Below, piece after piece: positions 33,601 to 45,054 of a stretch of 64,000 bases of DNA (the first letter of the stretch is position 1; each line of letters opens with the position of its first letter). The translations under genes and the position numbers were made by a program. The stretch spans positions 1 to 64,000 of the forward strand of contig CAUYUJ010022509.1 of the NCBI GenBank assembly GCA_963575745.1, in the 5' to 3' direction. The DNA is from Prorocentrum cordatum (Eukaryota; Sar; Dinophyceae; Prorocentrales; Prorocentraceae). The notes beneath the pieces are model-generated. The model did not search any database. It had not been told where the DNA came from and saw only the letters and a program-made list of their open reading frames with translations.

Positions 33601-34054
33601 CGGTGTGTGTGTAGGGTAAGGTTAACGTTTTTGATTCGGCGTTTCGACCTTGGGCGGAGGGGGGGGGAGGGGGAGGGGGAGGGTCTGGCTCCGGTCCTCT
33701 GCTTAGTGCGACGGTTCGCAACAGTGCGTCCACTATGGGGGAGACTCTTCCATCCGCTCGAAACAGGCGCCCGAAACAGCCAAGATCCACTCCAGGGGTG
33801 GGGGGGGCGGGGGGCGTTTTTTTTGGGGGGGCCCTCGCCGATCGGCAAAACAACCGATAACAAAAAGCTCACAAGTGTGCAAGTGTGTAAGTATGTGTGC
33901 GTGTGTGAATGTGCGTGCAAGCTCTTCAGCACTGCGTGCACCCCGCGCCCTCCGGCCGACTGAGGACCCGCCCGCCCGCGCCCTGTCTCCCCAATTAGTG
34001 CTTTGCGCGGCCCGCCTAGCTCTTAACCGGAAGAGGCTCGCTCTCGACCCGCAG

Positions 34055-34850
<796 letters not shown>

Positions 34851-34971
34851 CACCTAACTTCGAGACCCGCGCCCCGCGGTGCGCGGCTCTCTTCGCACCC
34901 CCGCGCCGCCGCCCCGGAGCACGGCGCCCTCCCGGGCCCAGGCCGCCGCGCGATCGCCGCGCGATCGCCTC

Positions 34972-34974
<3 letters not shown>

Positions 34975-35009
<35 letters not shown>

Positions 35010-35150
35010 AAGGACGACGAGCACGACCAGCACGACGACGACGACGAGCACGACGACGGCGGCGACGAGCACGACGGCGAGCACGACGACGGCGGCGACG
35101 ACGGCGACGGCGGTGACGACGGCGACGGCGGCGATGACGGCGACGACGCC
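34975..35150. repeat. (GAC)n/(GGC)n trinucleotide repeat
   Basis: GACGACGAC repeat with CACGAC and GGCGAC variants, encoding poly-Asp or poly-Thr in plus frames and poly-Val or poly-Ser in minus frames. No gene is supported around it. Confidence 0.9.
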
Positions 35151-35269
35151 AGCCACGCGCAAAAGCTCACGGAGACACGGCGCCTCCCGGTCCCAGGCCG
35201 CCAGCGCGCGCGCAGCGCCCCCGCGGGCGACCCCGAGTGCTCCTCCCCTGCGTCGCCGACCCTTCGGTG

Positions 35270-37090
35270 ACGGACCTAGCATCCCAGAAGCCTCCAAGGC
35301 GGCCGAGGAGGCCCCGAGGACGGCCCAAAGGCGAGGCCTAGAAGGGCGAGCCCGCACGGACAGTTCGAGCTCCCGGCCCCAAGATGCCCCCAAGAGTCCC
35401 CAAAAAGCTTCCAAGAGGCCCCCAGAGAGCGTGGGCGATTCCGGCAACCCTGAACCCAAAAAGACGTTCTCGTCTCTTCGGGGGCCCATCTTGTACTTCC
35501 CCCGCCCTCCGCCGAGCTTCCGCCGGCCTCCGCCGGTCTTCCGCTGGCGGAGGCGGCCTCGTTCCACGTCCGCCGAGCTTCCGCCGCTTCGATCCTCGAG
35601 GGCACGGCCATGTTTGGAACGCCCCATATGACGAAAGCGGCGGCGGCCGCGGCGATGGTTGCGACGACGGAAACCAAGAGGTACCGATAGCACTAGTCCC
35701 TGGATCTCTCCAGGGGTGAGTTCTGACCACAACTTCGAGGCGAATCCAGCGGTGGCGACGAGGGCCTCCCAGGAGGCCTGAGAAAGGGAGAAACGAGAAG
35801 AGGGTAGCGGCACAGTAGGAACTCGACAGCAAGAAACCTTCCACAGGAAACCAACCCTGAGACCCCAGAACGCCCGTTGATTTTTGGTGTGGGAGCGTCA
35901 CGCGTTCCATCGCAAAACCACTCAAACCCAAGAAACCCAGGGCACCCTGGAGGCAAGCAGGGTGATTCTTGGCATGGGTTCCCACTGCATGTTCGGTGCG
36001 CGGCCGCGCCCTGACGGCATCGCGCTTTGTACTTCCAGGCGGCCTGAAGCCCAGACAGCAATGGAGCGAAAGAGAGGCTGCACGTTTTAACTCGACTCCG
36101 ACCCCCTGGGTAAGCAGACTTGATCTGAACGGGCGGCCGACACATGCGACCGCGCCCACTGAGTCCGCATGTGAGGCTTCCTGTTGGACACCATCCGCGC
36201 GAGGGGTTTACCGAGATGGGCACCTTGTCCTTCCCTGAGCCCTCCCCTGGGGAGACCAAAAGGTACCCATATCGCTACTCCCTGGACCTCTCCCGGGGTG
36301 CGTTCTGACCAGAATTGCGGGGCGAATCCAGCGGTGGCGACGAGGGCCTCCGAGGAGGCCCCCCAAAAAGAAAAAACCTGATATTGACACGAACCCCGAC
36401 CTTGAAGGACAAGTGGACGTGACTTGCGAGGAAGAGAACAACAAAGAAGGGGAGACCTATACGGCACAGAATGCTGATTCCAATGTTGTCCGTTTGACGC
36501 TGCGCCGCTTGAAAGCGCATTATGATGGTTCCCGTGTTGACCGTTTGACGCTGTGCCACTTTGTCGGAGCGTTTCCGACAATCTTGGAGACCTGTTGGGC
36601 AGTCTTCGGGCCCTGGGGCGCGGCCATCTCGGGGCCCTCTTAGGCAGTCCTGGGGTCCTCTTGGTGGCCTCTGGGGGCTCTGTGGACACCTCTTGGAGGC
36701 TTCTTGTGGTCTCTTGGGGGCATCTTGGGGCCGCCTGGGGGGTTCTTTAGGCGGAGAGCCCACAATGTTGGTCCCTGCCCTCCCTCTGGGCGGCGGAACA
36801 AATGATGGTGCGTCTTGGGGGCGAGCTCAGCCCGTGACCATGCCTCCGAGGAGGCCCCAAGAAAAGAAAAACGGGCGGAGGGCAGGGGTACTCCGAGTTT
36901 CTCGATAAGCGTCGGGGGGGGGGGCGTCGCCCCCGCCGACAGCCCCACATCGACCCCCTGTCGCGGGCAGCCACCGCGCGCCGAGGGCGCTCCGACCCCC
37001 GTCGAGGCGCGACGACGAGGCGAGGTTGACCCCCGTGGGGGGGTCTCCCGTGGTGAGCAGGATTCGGTACCATTTGACAACATAAGCCTA
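35270..37090. other. No gene; dispersed-repeat mixture
   Basis: Contains CCAAGAGGCCCC satellite words at 35280-35440 and 36600-36760, and two related segments (35690-35780 and 36260-36370, both with GCGAATCCAGCGGTGGCGAC). A segment at 35920-36020 (AAGAAACCCAGGGCACCCTG) recurs near 48110. Open frames on both strands look accidental. Confidence 0.5.
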
Positions 37091-37106
37091 ACATGGTTCC
37101 GATCGG

Positions 37107-37240
37107 TGTGTGTGTGTGTGTGTGTGCGTGCGTGTGTGTGTGTGTGTGTTTGTGTGTGTGTGTTTGTGCGTCTGTGTGTGTGTATATTTTTGAATGTGGT
37201 TGTGTATGTGTATGTGTATGTGGGCGCGCGTGCGTGCGTG
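37107..37240. repeat. (GT)n microsatellite
   Basis: Interrupted GT repeat with TTTG and TATG variants. Confidence 0.95.
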
Positions 37241-37454
37241 CGTGGGTCTCCCCCCAACCTTATCAAGGAACCCAGAGTACCTTTTCCTCCTCTGATCCTC
37301 CGCGAGGCCCACGCGCAAAACCACGGACACCAGCACCGCGGCGCGCGCCCAACGCGCGGTGCCCCGCGCGGCCCGGCGCCGCGCCGGGGGCGCCATGGGC
37401 CGCGCCCGCGCCGCGCGCGGCCGAAAGCCGCTCGGTGTGCCACGGGGGGGGGGG

Positions 37455-37660
37455 AGGGAGGAGGAAGGAGGAGGAGGAGGAGGAGGAGGAGGAGGAGGAG
37501 GAGGAGGAGGAGGAGGAGGAGGAGGAGGAGGAGGGTGTGGGAGGAGGAGGAGGAGGAGGAGGAGGAGGAGGAGGAGGAGGATGAGGAGGAGGAGGAGGAG
37601 GAGGAGGAGGAGGAGGAGGAGGAGGAGGAGGAGGGAGGAGGGAGGAGGAGGAGGACGACG
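37455..37660. repeat. (GGA)n microsatellite
   Basis: About 200 bp of GGA directly upstream of the plus-strand decayed coding stretch. Confidence 0.95.
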
Positions 37661-37679
37661 GCGACGGCGACGAAGGCTA

Positions 37680-38250
37680 GACGTACAGGGGACATTCGTG
37701 TCGGTGACCTCACGATTCCTGTTGATGGGCCATCAGTTGCCTCGACTTCCGCGGCGTCCTCGGTGATGCGCCGCATAGGTCAAGCAATCCAGAGGGAATA
37801 CGACGCCAACGAGACGGCAGATTGGAACACAGATCGACACTACTGGGGGGGATCTGGGTGGTGGGTGCTCCATCAGCACGATAGGAGGTGGCAGTGGTTG
37901 CCCAGAGGACAACGGCAAAGGAAAAGGGGCATACAATCACGTACAATTCGGGCATCAGTTGTTGAATGGAGATGATGCCCTTGTCTGCCGACTACTGAGG
38001 CAACGTGCGGCTAAGCCGTCCGTTGCCTTGGACCTGATCACATATTGGATCATGAACTTTAGCATGTCCTTGACAATGAGCGGAATCTACGGCTCAACCG
38101 CACGTTGCCCGTTGACTACATGTTCTTGAAGACCAGGACACTGCTGATAACAAAGAACATGCTTATGAACTGGCGCACTGTATTATTTGTGGGATACGGC
38201 AGCCTGCTTCGGCACGCTTCAAGAGCTCTGCCAGGAGTAGATGCCGTCCC
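37680..38250 (+). pseudogene. Decayed plus-strand coding stretch
   Basis: Protein-like sequence in three successive plus-strand frames: SVMRRIGQAIQREYDANETA and GWWVLHQHDRRWQWLP up to about 37920; KGAYNHVQFGHQLLNGDDAL then LDLITYWIMNFSMSL (about 37925-38070); DYMFLKTRTLLITKNMLMNW then LFVGYGSLL (about 38115-38210). The frame changes have no splice signals. The product is not recognised. It is the only plausible coding sequence on the plus strand. Confidence 0.4.
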
Positions 38251-38399
38251 GCCCCGTGCGCTGTAAAAGCGTTTTTGGGGGTTGGCGCCGGGGAGGCCAA
38301 TGCGCTTGGGGATGACATGAGGTCTGGCAACTCCGAAGCGAGCTGAATCCATCCCTAGTCATCCTGCCGCGGGGGGAGTCTATATGGCTCCATCCTCGC

Positions 38400-38499
38400 N
38401 NNNNNNNNNNNNNNNNNNNNNNNNNNNNNNNNNNNNNNNNNNNNNNNNNNNNNNNNNNNNNNNNNNNNNNNNNNNNNNNNNNNNNNNNNNNNNNNNNNN
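38400..38499. other. Assembly gap (100 N)
   Basis: Exactly 100 N, the usual placeholder for a gap of unknown size. It is bordered on the right by a long (AGT)n repeat, the likely cause of the break. Confidence 1.
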
Positions 38500-38553
38500 T
38501 CGTAGTAGTAGTAGTCGTCTTCGTCGTAGTAGTAGTAGTCGTAGTAGTAGTAA

Positions 38554-38635
<82 letters not shown>

Positions 38636-38830
38636 CGTAGTAGTAGTAGTTGTAGTAGTAGTAGTAACAAAAATAATACGAGGAAACAAATTATTAAAAA
38701 TAAGGGGAAGATGCGGAGGATGAGGATGAGGATGAGGAGGAGGAGGAGGTTGAAAAGGATGAGGAAGATGAGGCGGAGGAGGAGGAAGAGGAAGAGGAGG
38801 AGGAGGAGGAAGAAGTGGAGGAGGAAACGA
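38500..38830. repeat. (AGT)n then (GGA)n repeats
   Basis: GTAGTAGTA repeat to 38666, an A/T-rich stretch, then GAGGAT and GGA repeats from 38710. Confidence 0.95.
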
Positions 38831-39049
38831 GGAAACGGCGCCCGCCGCCGCGCGCGGGCGCGGCCGGGCCCCCCCCCCGGGGCCTGGGGGCCGGCTGCGG
38901 TGGCGTGGCCGCGGCCGTCGTTGCCGCCGCCGCCGAAGCGGAAGAGCGAGGAGTGAGGGAAGAGCCGGGTTCCCCCCTCTCCTGCTCATCATCCTCCCCG
39001 CTGTGCGCACGCAGCGACTGTCATGCCACCGTCAATCACCACCAGCACT

Positions 39050-39195
39050 TCCTCCCTCCTCCCTCATCCTCCTCCTCTTCTTTCTCGTCCTCCTCCTTAT
39101 CTCTCTTCCTCCTCCTCCTCCCTTGTCCTCCACCTCCTCCCTTCTCCTCCTCCTCTTTCTCCTCCTCCTCCTCCTCCTCCTCGTCATCCTCCATT
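39050..39195. repeat. (TCC)n microsatellite
   Basis: Interrupted TCC repeat, immediately before the composite repeat locus at 39290. Confidence 0.9.
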
Positions 39196-39289
39196 CTTCT
39201 TCCTCATGAGTAGCTCCCTCCTGTCGCACCCCGGGGCTAGTCGGAACGGCGGGCCAGGCGTTTCGTCTGAGACTTCATTACCACTTATT

Positions 39290-39920
39290 TGCCTGAAGCT
39301 TAGAAACTGGCGACAGCTTCGCAAATGGAGGGCGAGTCGTTTTCGAAATGTGGCTCTCGCACTAGCACCGCGCGCATTCGATTTAAAAGTGCGCACGAGC
39401 TTCGCGGATTGAAGGCGGGCGGTTTTCAAAATGTGGTTCTTACTTAGCGCCGCGCACATTCGCTCTAACATTTTGCCAGAGCTTCACGGATTGAGGACGA
39501 ATGGTTTTCAAAATGTGGTTCCCGCCTCAGCACCGCACACACTCGTCTTAAACATTTGACATTTAGCGCCGCGCGCATTCGCTTTTTTGTTGCAAGAGTT
39601 TCGCATTTTCTTATGGTTAACCTTACAACATCTTCGTTTTCGAATGATTCAGGATTGTCAGGGCGCAACAGCTACGTTGATTCGAAATATTAAACAGTCA
39701 CAGGAATGGCGTTCTGGCGCGATTTCCAGGAACGTCAAGACGCCAATCAGGTTGACTCGTGGCGCTCAAGTCCTGAGAATGGTGTTTTGGCACGCTTCAC
39801 GATTTTCGCACGGTCGTCTCCCAACGGGGCAGCCCCTCAGTGAAGCGGGCCCTTGTATGTGGCCTGCGAGGAGGAAGCTTGGAGGGAGGGGGTATCCCAA
39901 GATCGTTGATGAGCCTTGGG
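39290..39920 (+). repeat. Composite repeat locus 2
   Basis: Four diverged tandem units of about 80 bp (39300-39590), each with GGTTTTCAAAATGTGGTTC-like and CACCGCGCGCATTCG-like words, are followed by a unique-looking part (39640-39920) with TGTCAGGGCGCAACAG, GGTGTTTTGGCACGCTTC and GAGCCTTGGGTTTACACTGG. A TCC tract comes next. Units and tail recur in the same order at 47080-47692. Confidence 0.8.
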
Positions 39921-40620
39921 TTTACACTGGTCCTGCTCCTCCTCCTCCTCTTCCTCTTCCCCCTTGTCCTCCTCTTCTGTCCCCCCCTCTTCCCCCCTCC
40001 TCGACGATGGCGCCCAGGCGGGAAGTGGAGGGCGCGTCGCGCCGCGCGGGGGCTTCTGGAGTTCCTCCCCGCCCTGGCGCCAAGCCCTGCTGGCCGCCAT
40101 GAAGCAGACGTTCTGTGGCAACTCATGGGGGCCTCCCATGTTCTCTTGCTTGTTCTTGCGAATCGGCGCCAACTGACGCTAACCGACGCTCATCGACGCC
40201 AAACCAGCGTTTTCTCATAGATCACATGCGCAAGCGCACCATAATGCACTCTGAAGACGCACTTTCGGCCACTCGACGGTTTCGGATACCATTTCGGGCG
40301 CCTTTTCCGTCGCTGCTTTCTGTCGCTCGACAGCCTTTCCGGCCGATCGGGGCCCGGCGACATGACAAACGACTCCTGAGGGAAACGGGCCCCGAGGTTT
40401 CTCATCGTCCTCCTCGTCCTCCTCGTCCTCCTCGTCCTCCTCGTCGTCCTCGTCCTCCTCCTCCTCCTCCTCCTCCTCCTCCTCCTCCTCCTACTCCTCC
40501 TCCCTTGGCCCTGCGGCCCTGCCCTTGGCGGCGAGCCTGTGGGGGGAAGGCAAAGGATGCGGCGCTTCTCGGAAGGCTCAGAAGGCCCCCGGCCCCTGCG
40601 GAGCCCGGCCTCGGCGCAAG
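39921..40620. other. No gene; TCC tracts
   Basis: TCC-rich stretches at 39930-39995 and 40405-40500 with nonrepetitive sequence between. No credible coding frame. Confidence 0.5.
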
Positions 40621-40624
40621 CCTG

Positions 40625-40805
40625 GAGGGTCGTGGGCCCACCGCTTCTCCACGGGATCTCACCCATCTGGGCCTAGCAGAAAGGGGGGAGATCCCGTAAA
40701 AACACGGTGGGCCCGCGACCCTCAAGCTCACGGTCGGCCTCGGCGCAAGCTTGGAGGGTCGTGGGCCCACCGTTTTTTTTACGGGATCTCACCCATCTGG
40801 GCAAA
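40625..40805. repeat. Alternating-orientation triple repeat
   Basis: A segment of about 45 bp (GGAGGGTCGTGGGCCCACCG and ACGGGATCTC) occurs forward at about 40627-40670, inverted at about 40687-40725 and forward again at about 40753-40800, so either neighbouring pair can form a hairpin. Confidence 0.8.
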
Positions 40806-42279
40806 ACAAAAACGGCTTCTCGAAGGCGCGAGGGTTTCCGAAACGCCCCGCCACCCTCTGAGAAGGCCCTTCCCCCCCGGGCCCGCCGCCGATCCCAGGG
40901 CCCCAGGACCGCCAAGAGACGGCTGCGGAGGAAGGGCTGGTTGGGGGGGAGGGGGCCCAGGACCCGTTTCCCTCGGGACCCGCTTGCTTCACGCCACGCT
41001 GGCCGCTTCCAGCGGGGGCTCGCCAAGAGAGAAGAAGGCAGAGGGACCTGCGGGTGGCAGGCAACACTGCGCAAAGGCAGCTCCCAACCTCGAAGTTCGA
41101 ATTCCTTTTGGGTTACTTTACCAACATTCCTTCCAGCTCCAGGATGCTTTCCGACCGCTGCGCCTCGCCGAAACCTTCCCAGGGCTGCCCGAGACGTGCC
41201 AATCGGCCGCTGGGGACCTCGCGCCGTGTTGAAAATCACGAAGCAAGGTTTCTGGCCATTTTTTGGCCTCGGGGGCCCTGACCCCAAACTAGGGCGGACA
41301 TCGGCTTCGAAGGAGCCCGAAAAGCAGGGCGGAAACTCCTGCCCTACTTGCAGAATCGCCCAGAGTAAGGCGGGTCTGGAGTCAGGGTAAGAGGTTTCGA
41401 AACACTTTTGGCCTCAAGGGGCCCTGACACGGCCCCGAAGTGCTGAGCAAAAATGCTGGCGGAAAAACCTGGTTCCGAAGAGTGAGTCGAAACTTCCTCG
41501 GGGCCCACGCTGCGAGAAATTCGCGACTTCGGGGGTCTGGGTTCAACGCAGCCGCAACCTCGAAAATAGGTGCTCGACCCTCTGGATTCTTATCCTCCTC
41601 CTCCCCCTCCCCCTCCCTCTCCTACTTCTCCCCCTCCCCCTCCCTCTCCTCCTTCTCTCCCCTCCCCTTCCCCTCCCCCTCCCCCTCCTCCTCCTCCCTC
41701 CTCCTCCTCCTCCCTCTCCTCCCTCCTCCTCCTCTCCTCCTCCTCCTCTTGATTTCCAGATCTCCATCACGGGCGGCCGAGTGCGGGGGCACTCGGACGC
41801 CGCCAGTTCATGTTCAGCGCCCGCGCCGCAGCGGCGGCGGGCGCAGCTCAGCCCAGCGACTCAACCATGAAGTGCGACCCCACGTTTGAGTCGCAGGGCT
41901 TCCCATGCCCGAAGGAGACAGACCGCCTCAAAGAACACCAGGCCGAAGTCCCGGCACATGTTTGATGCTCTGGGCTTCCCATGCCCGCAGAAAAGGACAA
42001 CCTCCGCGAACACGACGCCGAGGGCCCAGCACATGCACGGGTGAGACTGGGTTTCCCATGCCCGCGTTTCCCCTCGTCCCCCCTTCTCCTCCTCCTCCTC
42101 CTCCTCCTCCTCCTCCTCCCTCCTCCCTCCTCCTCCTCTTCCCTCCCCTGCACGGACTCTGCCCGAGGTGCCGACGGGCCCACGGCTCTGGACGCTTCGG
42201 TGTCCCTCCTCTGGGCTTCCGGGGGCCTCTGGGCCTTCTGGAGGCCTCGGGGGACCTCGGGGATCAGAGTCTGGCATAC
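40806..42279. other. No gene; TCC tracts and a 78-bp tandem repeat
   Basis: TCC/CCCT tract at 41585-41750 and TCC at 42080-42150. Between 41888 and 42070 a unit of about 78 bp with GGCTTCCCATGCCCG and GAACACGACGCCGAGG is present about three times. No coding frame is convincing. Confidence 0.5.
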
Positions 42280-42281
42280 TA

Positions 42282-42538
42282 CAGTCGGGGCCTTGACCTA
42301 AGGAACCCTTTTCGTTGGGGAGGGGCTCCGCGTTCCTTACGTGTTTCACAGCTTGCCTCAGGTTTTCCTTATGTTTTCGATCGGAAATCGAAGTTTAATT
42401 TATGGTAAAAGGGGGCCTCGACGGTTGAAAAGAAGTAATTATGGTACAATACTTAATGGTTAAAGAGGTTCCTTTACTTAATTTATGGTAAAATTGACCG
42501 AAGTTGATTTAGGGTTCCTTAGGTCAACGCCCCGACTG
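42282..42538. mobile_element. Mariner-like MITE, copy 1
   Basis: A 257-bp element beginning CAGTCGGGGCCTTGACCTAA and ending (complement) CAGTCGGGGCGTTGACCTAA, a terminal inverted repeat of about 28 bp. Both ends abut TA (42280-42281 and 42539-42540), the expected target duplication of Tc1/mariner elements. There is no coding capacity. It aligns with the reverse complement of 48984-49158 but has about 80 extra bases. Confidence 0.85.
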
Positions 42539-42579
42539 TATGGTACCGAGCTGCGGCGTGCCATCGTATGGCATACTTA

Positions 42580-42777
42580 CATCTGCGAGTACGTCGTGGC
42601 TCCAAACTCGGTTCGGCTCCGACGTCGTGGCTCCAAACATCTGCGAGTACGTCGTGGCTCCAACGTCGTGGCTCCAAACATCTGCGAGTACGTCGTGGCT
42701 CCAAACATCTGCGAGTACGTCGTGGCTCCAACGTCGTGGCTCCATACTTACATCTGTGAGTACGTCGTGGCTCCAAG
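42580..42777. repeat. 27-bp minisatellite
   Basis: Units built from CATCTGCGAGTACGTCGTGG followed by CTCCAAA, four to five copies with partial units between. The period is a multiple of three, encoding ICEYVVAPN on the plus strand, but no gene is attached. Confidence 0.85.
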
Positions 42778-42837
42778 CTCCCCCCTCGGTTCGTGGAGCC
42801 CGCAAGCTGGCGGCGCCCACGAGGGAGTGGCTCGAGG

Positions 42838-43175
42838 GGCCAGCCTTTTGCGAAGGGCGCAAAACGGGGCTCGGATCGGGATAAATCGCTCCACCCACCC
42901 ACCCTCTGTTCTCCTCGCCCAGCCTTCTGAGAAGGCGAAATACCCTCTGTTCTCCTCCCACCTCCTCTTGCCTCTTCTCCTCGCTCGAGGGGCCAGCCTT
43001 CTGAGAAGGCGCAAAACAGGGCTCGGATCGGGATAAATCGCTCCAGAGCGTTCCCGAGCGCTCTCAGAGCGTTCCGGAACGCTCTGGAGCGGCCGCGGCG
43101 CCCAATACATCCTCCAAACCCGCCGATTCTCAGAGATTTCGAGTTATCCCGATCCGATTTTGTCCCGATCTTCGC
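42838..43175. mobile_element. Fold-back element copy 2 and a tandem partial copy
   Basis: The segment GGGCTCGGATCGGGATAAAT occurs at about 42868 and again at about 43019, each preceded by CAGCCTT-TGNGAAGG. From the second, an element runs to about 43155 with ends GGATCGGGATAA and TTATCCCGATCC inverted, an inner palindrome GCTCCAGAGCGTTCC/GGAACGCTCTGGAGC, and an interior shared with 27469-27596. Confidence 0.6.
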
Positions 43176-44146
43176 GTCGTTCTTAGGCGGGGCAATGTCT
43201 AAGAGGGCAGGGGCCCTCTTAGGAGCCCGCCCGGCTTCGTCGAAGCATCCAGGCCCCCCTTCTCTGGAAGCCTCTGGAGGCCTCGGGGGGACCTCCGGGG
43301 ATCGTCGTCGTCGTCGTCGTCGTCTTCGTCGTCGTCGTCGTGGTCGCTATCGTGAGCGCAAAGGCCACCTTCATCTCCAGGTGCCAAGCCGCGACCACCT
43401 CGACGGCCCTCCCCACCAGCCAGCTCTACAAGCGGTTCGCTGTGCCACCACTGCGTCCACAGGAGAAAGGCCAGCACGGCCAGCCCTGGCATCAGACAAC
43501 CTGAGCTCCAACTCCATCACAATAGAGGAACAACAAAACGGCGTAGCACATAAGCTTCCCGAGGTCCGCGCTTGTTTCTTGGGTCGAAGCCTCCGACTAT
43601 TTTCAAATATTCTTCGCTACAAGCTTGTGCATTGGAAGCGGATGGGAGGTTCTGCTCTGGATCGGCACCGACAGAAGCAGTCAGGAGGGGAAAGTTGGGT
43701 CAGTTCGATATCGGGTGACCATCAAGAGAAGATGGTGTCCCGAACCGACAGCGGCCGCTGTTGGACAGGCGACTTTCTGCCTCAAGCAGACAACGTCCGC
43801 GGCGACGCCGACAGCGAGTCCTGTTCAAAATGTGCAGGAACTGCTGCCGGTTTTCGTCCCCACTCTCTCTCTGTATCGATTTCTCCCGTACCGGAGTGAT
43901 GACCCATCGCACCTCGTTGGAAACAAAGGCTACAGCGACGGTCCCCCGAGGCACTGTGCAACTTCTAGGGTTTTTCTCTGCATGCCGGCACGCATGTGAT
44001 CAGCACTTTCTATATGTGTGCCACTGCGCCGTCAGGGCACGGCTTCGTTCGTCCGTTCGTTCGTTCCACCTCAGCCCTCCAGCTGGCGCCAACTCTCGCC
44101 AGGCAGCGCATCCAGGCAGGGCTGCTCAGCGAGCAAGCCTTACGTC
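43176..44146. other. No supported gene
   Basis: A 234-codon open frame on the plus strand (43195-43899) and a minus frame containing poly-Asp from a (CGT)n repeat (43305-43345) are not protein-like outside short runs and have no introns or homologous domains I can see. Confidence 0.4.
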
Positions 44147-44336
44147 GGGCCTGTCCCCCTACAGGGGGATGTTCGACGAAAAATCAAAATACCCCAGAAA
44201 TACCCCCAAAAAGGCCAAAAATACGAATATAAAAAAGTCCCCAGACTACTTTTGGACTATGTCTTGACTTTTTTTTTGGGGGGGGGGGGCATTTTTTGCT
44301 TTTCGTCGAAAATCCCCCCTGTAGGGGGACAGGCCC
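44147..44336. mobile_element. TIR element, TCGGGCCTGTCC family
   Basis: About 190 bp with terminal inverted repeats of about 50 bp. The left end starts GGGCCTGTCCCCCTACAGGG, and the complement of the right end starts with the same 20 bases; both continue with GATGTTCGACGAAAA or GATTTTCGACGAAAA. The interior is A/T-rich. Single related ends occur at 27704 and 54796. Confidence 0.85.
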
Positions 44337-44589
44337 GAGGCCCAGACCCCCTCGCGTTGTGAAACAACATCTCGACGGGAGGAGGGGGAGGAGGAGGAGG
44401 CGGAAGTAGGAGGAGGGCAGTAGGAGGAGTAGGAGCGAGGAGGATGGACACGCACGCCTGCTGCTGCGGGCCTTTTTTTTCACGCCGCTCTCAGCACCCG
44501 GCGTCACGGCGTCGCGTCCTGCCGCCGGGTGCGCGCCGACGGCGGCGCGGCGTGCCTCGAGAGCGGCGGCACGCGGCCGCCCTTTTCCC

Positions 44590-44890
44590 CCCTTCAGCTC
44601 CTCCTCCTCCTCCTCCTCCTCCTCCTCCTCCTCCCTCGCCCTCCTCGCCCTCCTCCTCGCCCTCCTCGCCCTCCTCGCCCTGCTCCCCTTCTCCTCCTCC
44701 TCCTCCTCCTCCTCCTCCTCGCCCTCCTCGCCTCCTCGCCCTCCTCGCCCTCCTCGCCCTCCTCCCCTCCTCTCCTCCTCCTCCTCCTCGCCCTCCTCTC
44801 GCCCTCCTCCTCCTCCTCCTCGCCCTCCTCGCCCTCCTCGCCCTCCTCCTTCTCCTCCTCCTCCTCCTCCTCCTCGCCCTCCTCGCCCTC
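44590..44890. repeat. (TCC)n/(CTCGCCCTC)n tract
   Basis: TCC repeats alternating with CTCGCCCTC units over 300 bp. Confidence 0.95.
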
Positions 44891-44940
44891 CGTCTTCCCC
44901 TTCCTCGGGCGAAGGAACGTCTGCAGAAACGTCATCTTTC

Positions 44941-45054
44941 GACGGTCCGCGCGGAATTTTCTTGCATCTGCGCTGGACCACCATGGCGGCGCCTCTGGCG
45001 CCGCGCTCCAGGAAGGGGGTCCAGCGCAGATCCCAGAAATCCACACGGACCGTC
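44941..45054. repeat. Long imperfect hairpin
   Basis: Left arm 44941-44979 and right arm 45018-45054 are inverted. They share a perfect ATCTGCGCTGGACC stem next to a 38-bp loop and an outer GACGGTCCG stem. The loop itself holds GGCGGCGCC/GGCGCCGC. Confidence 0.85.

Noticed and set aside
33222-33941. Long minus-strand frame running through the 215-bp element and upstream
   Set aside because: The part inside the element is element sequence, and the same element translation also appears in the unrelated gene at 6.7 kb, so it is not ion-channel protein.
37950-37990. NGDDAL, similar to the GDD motif of RNA polymerases
   Set aside because: A three-residue match in a decayed frame without neighbouring polymerase motifs is not evidence.
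42580-42777. Possible CRISPR-like array (27-bp repeats)
   Set aside because: Repeats are contiguous or separated by partial units, there are no regular unique spacers or cas genes, and the genome is eukaryotic.
43195-43899. A 234-codon plus-strand frame
   Set aside because: No domain, no homologous neighbour, and it starts inside a repeat-rich stretch; composition alone explains it.
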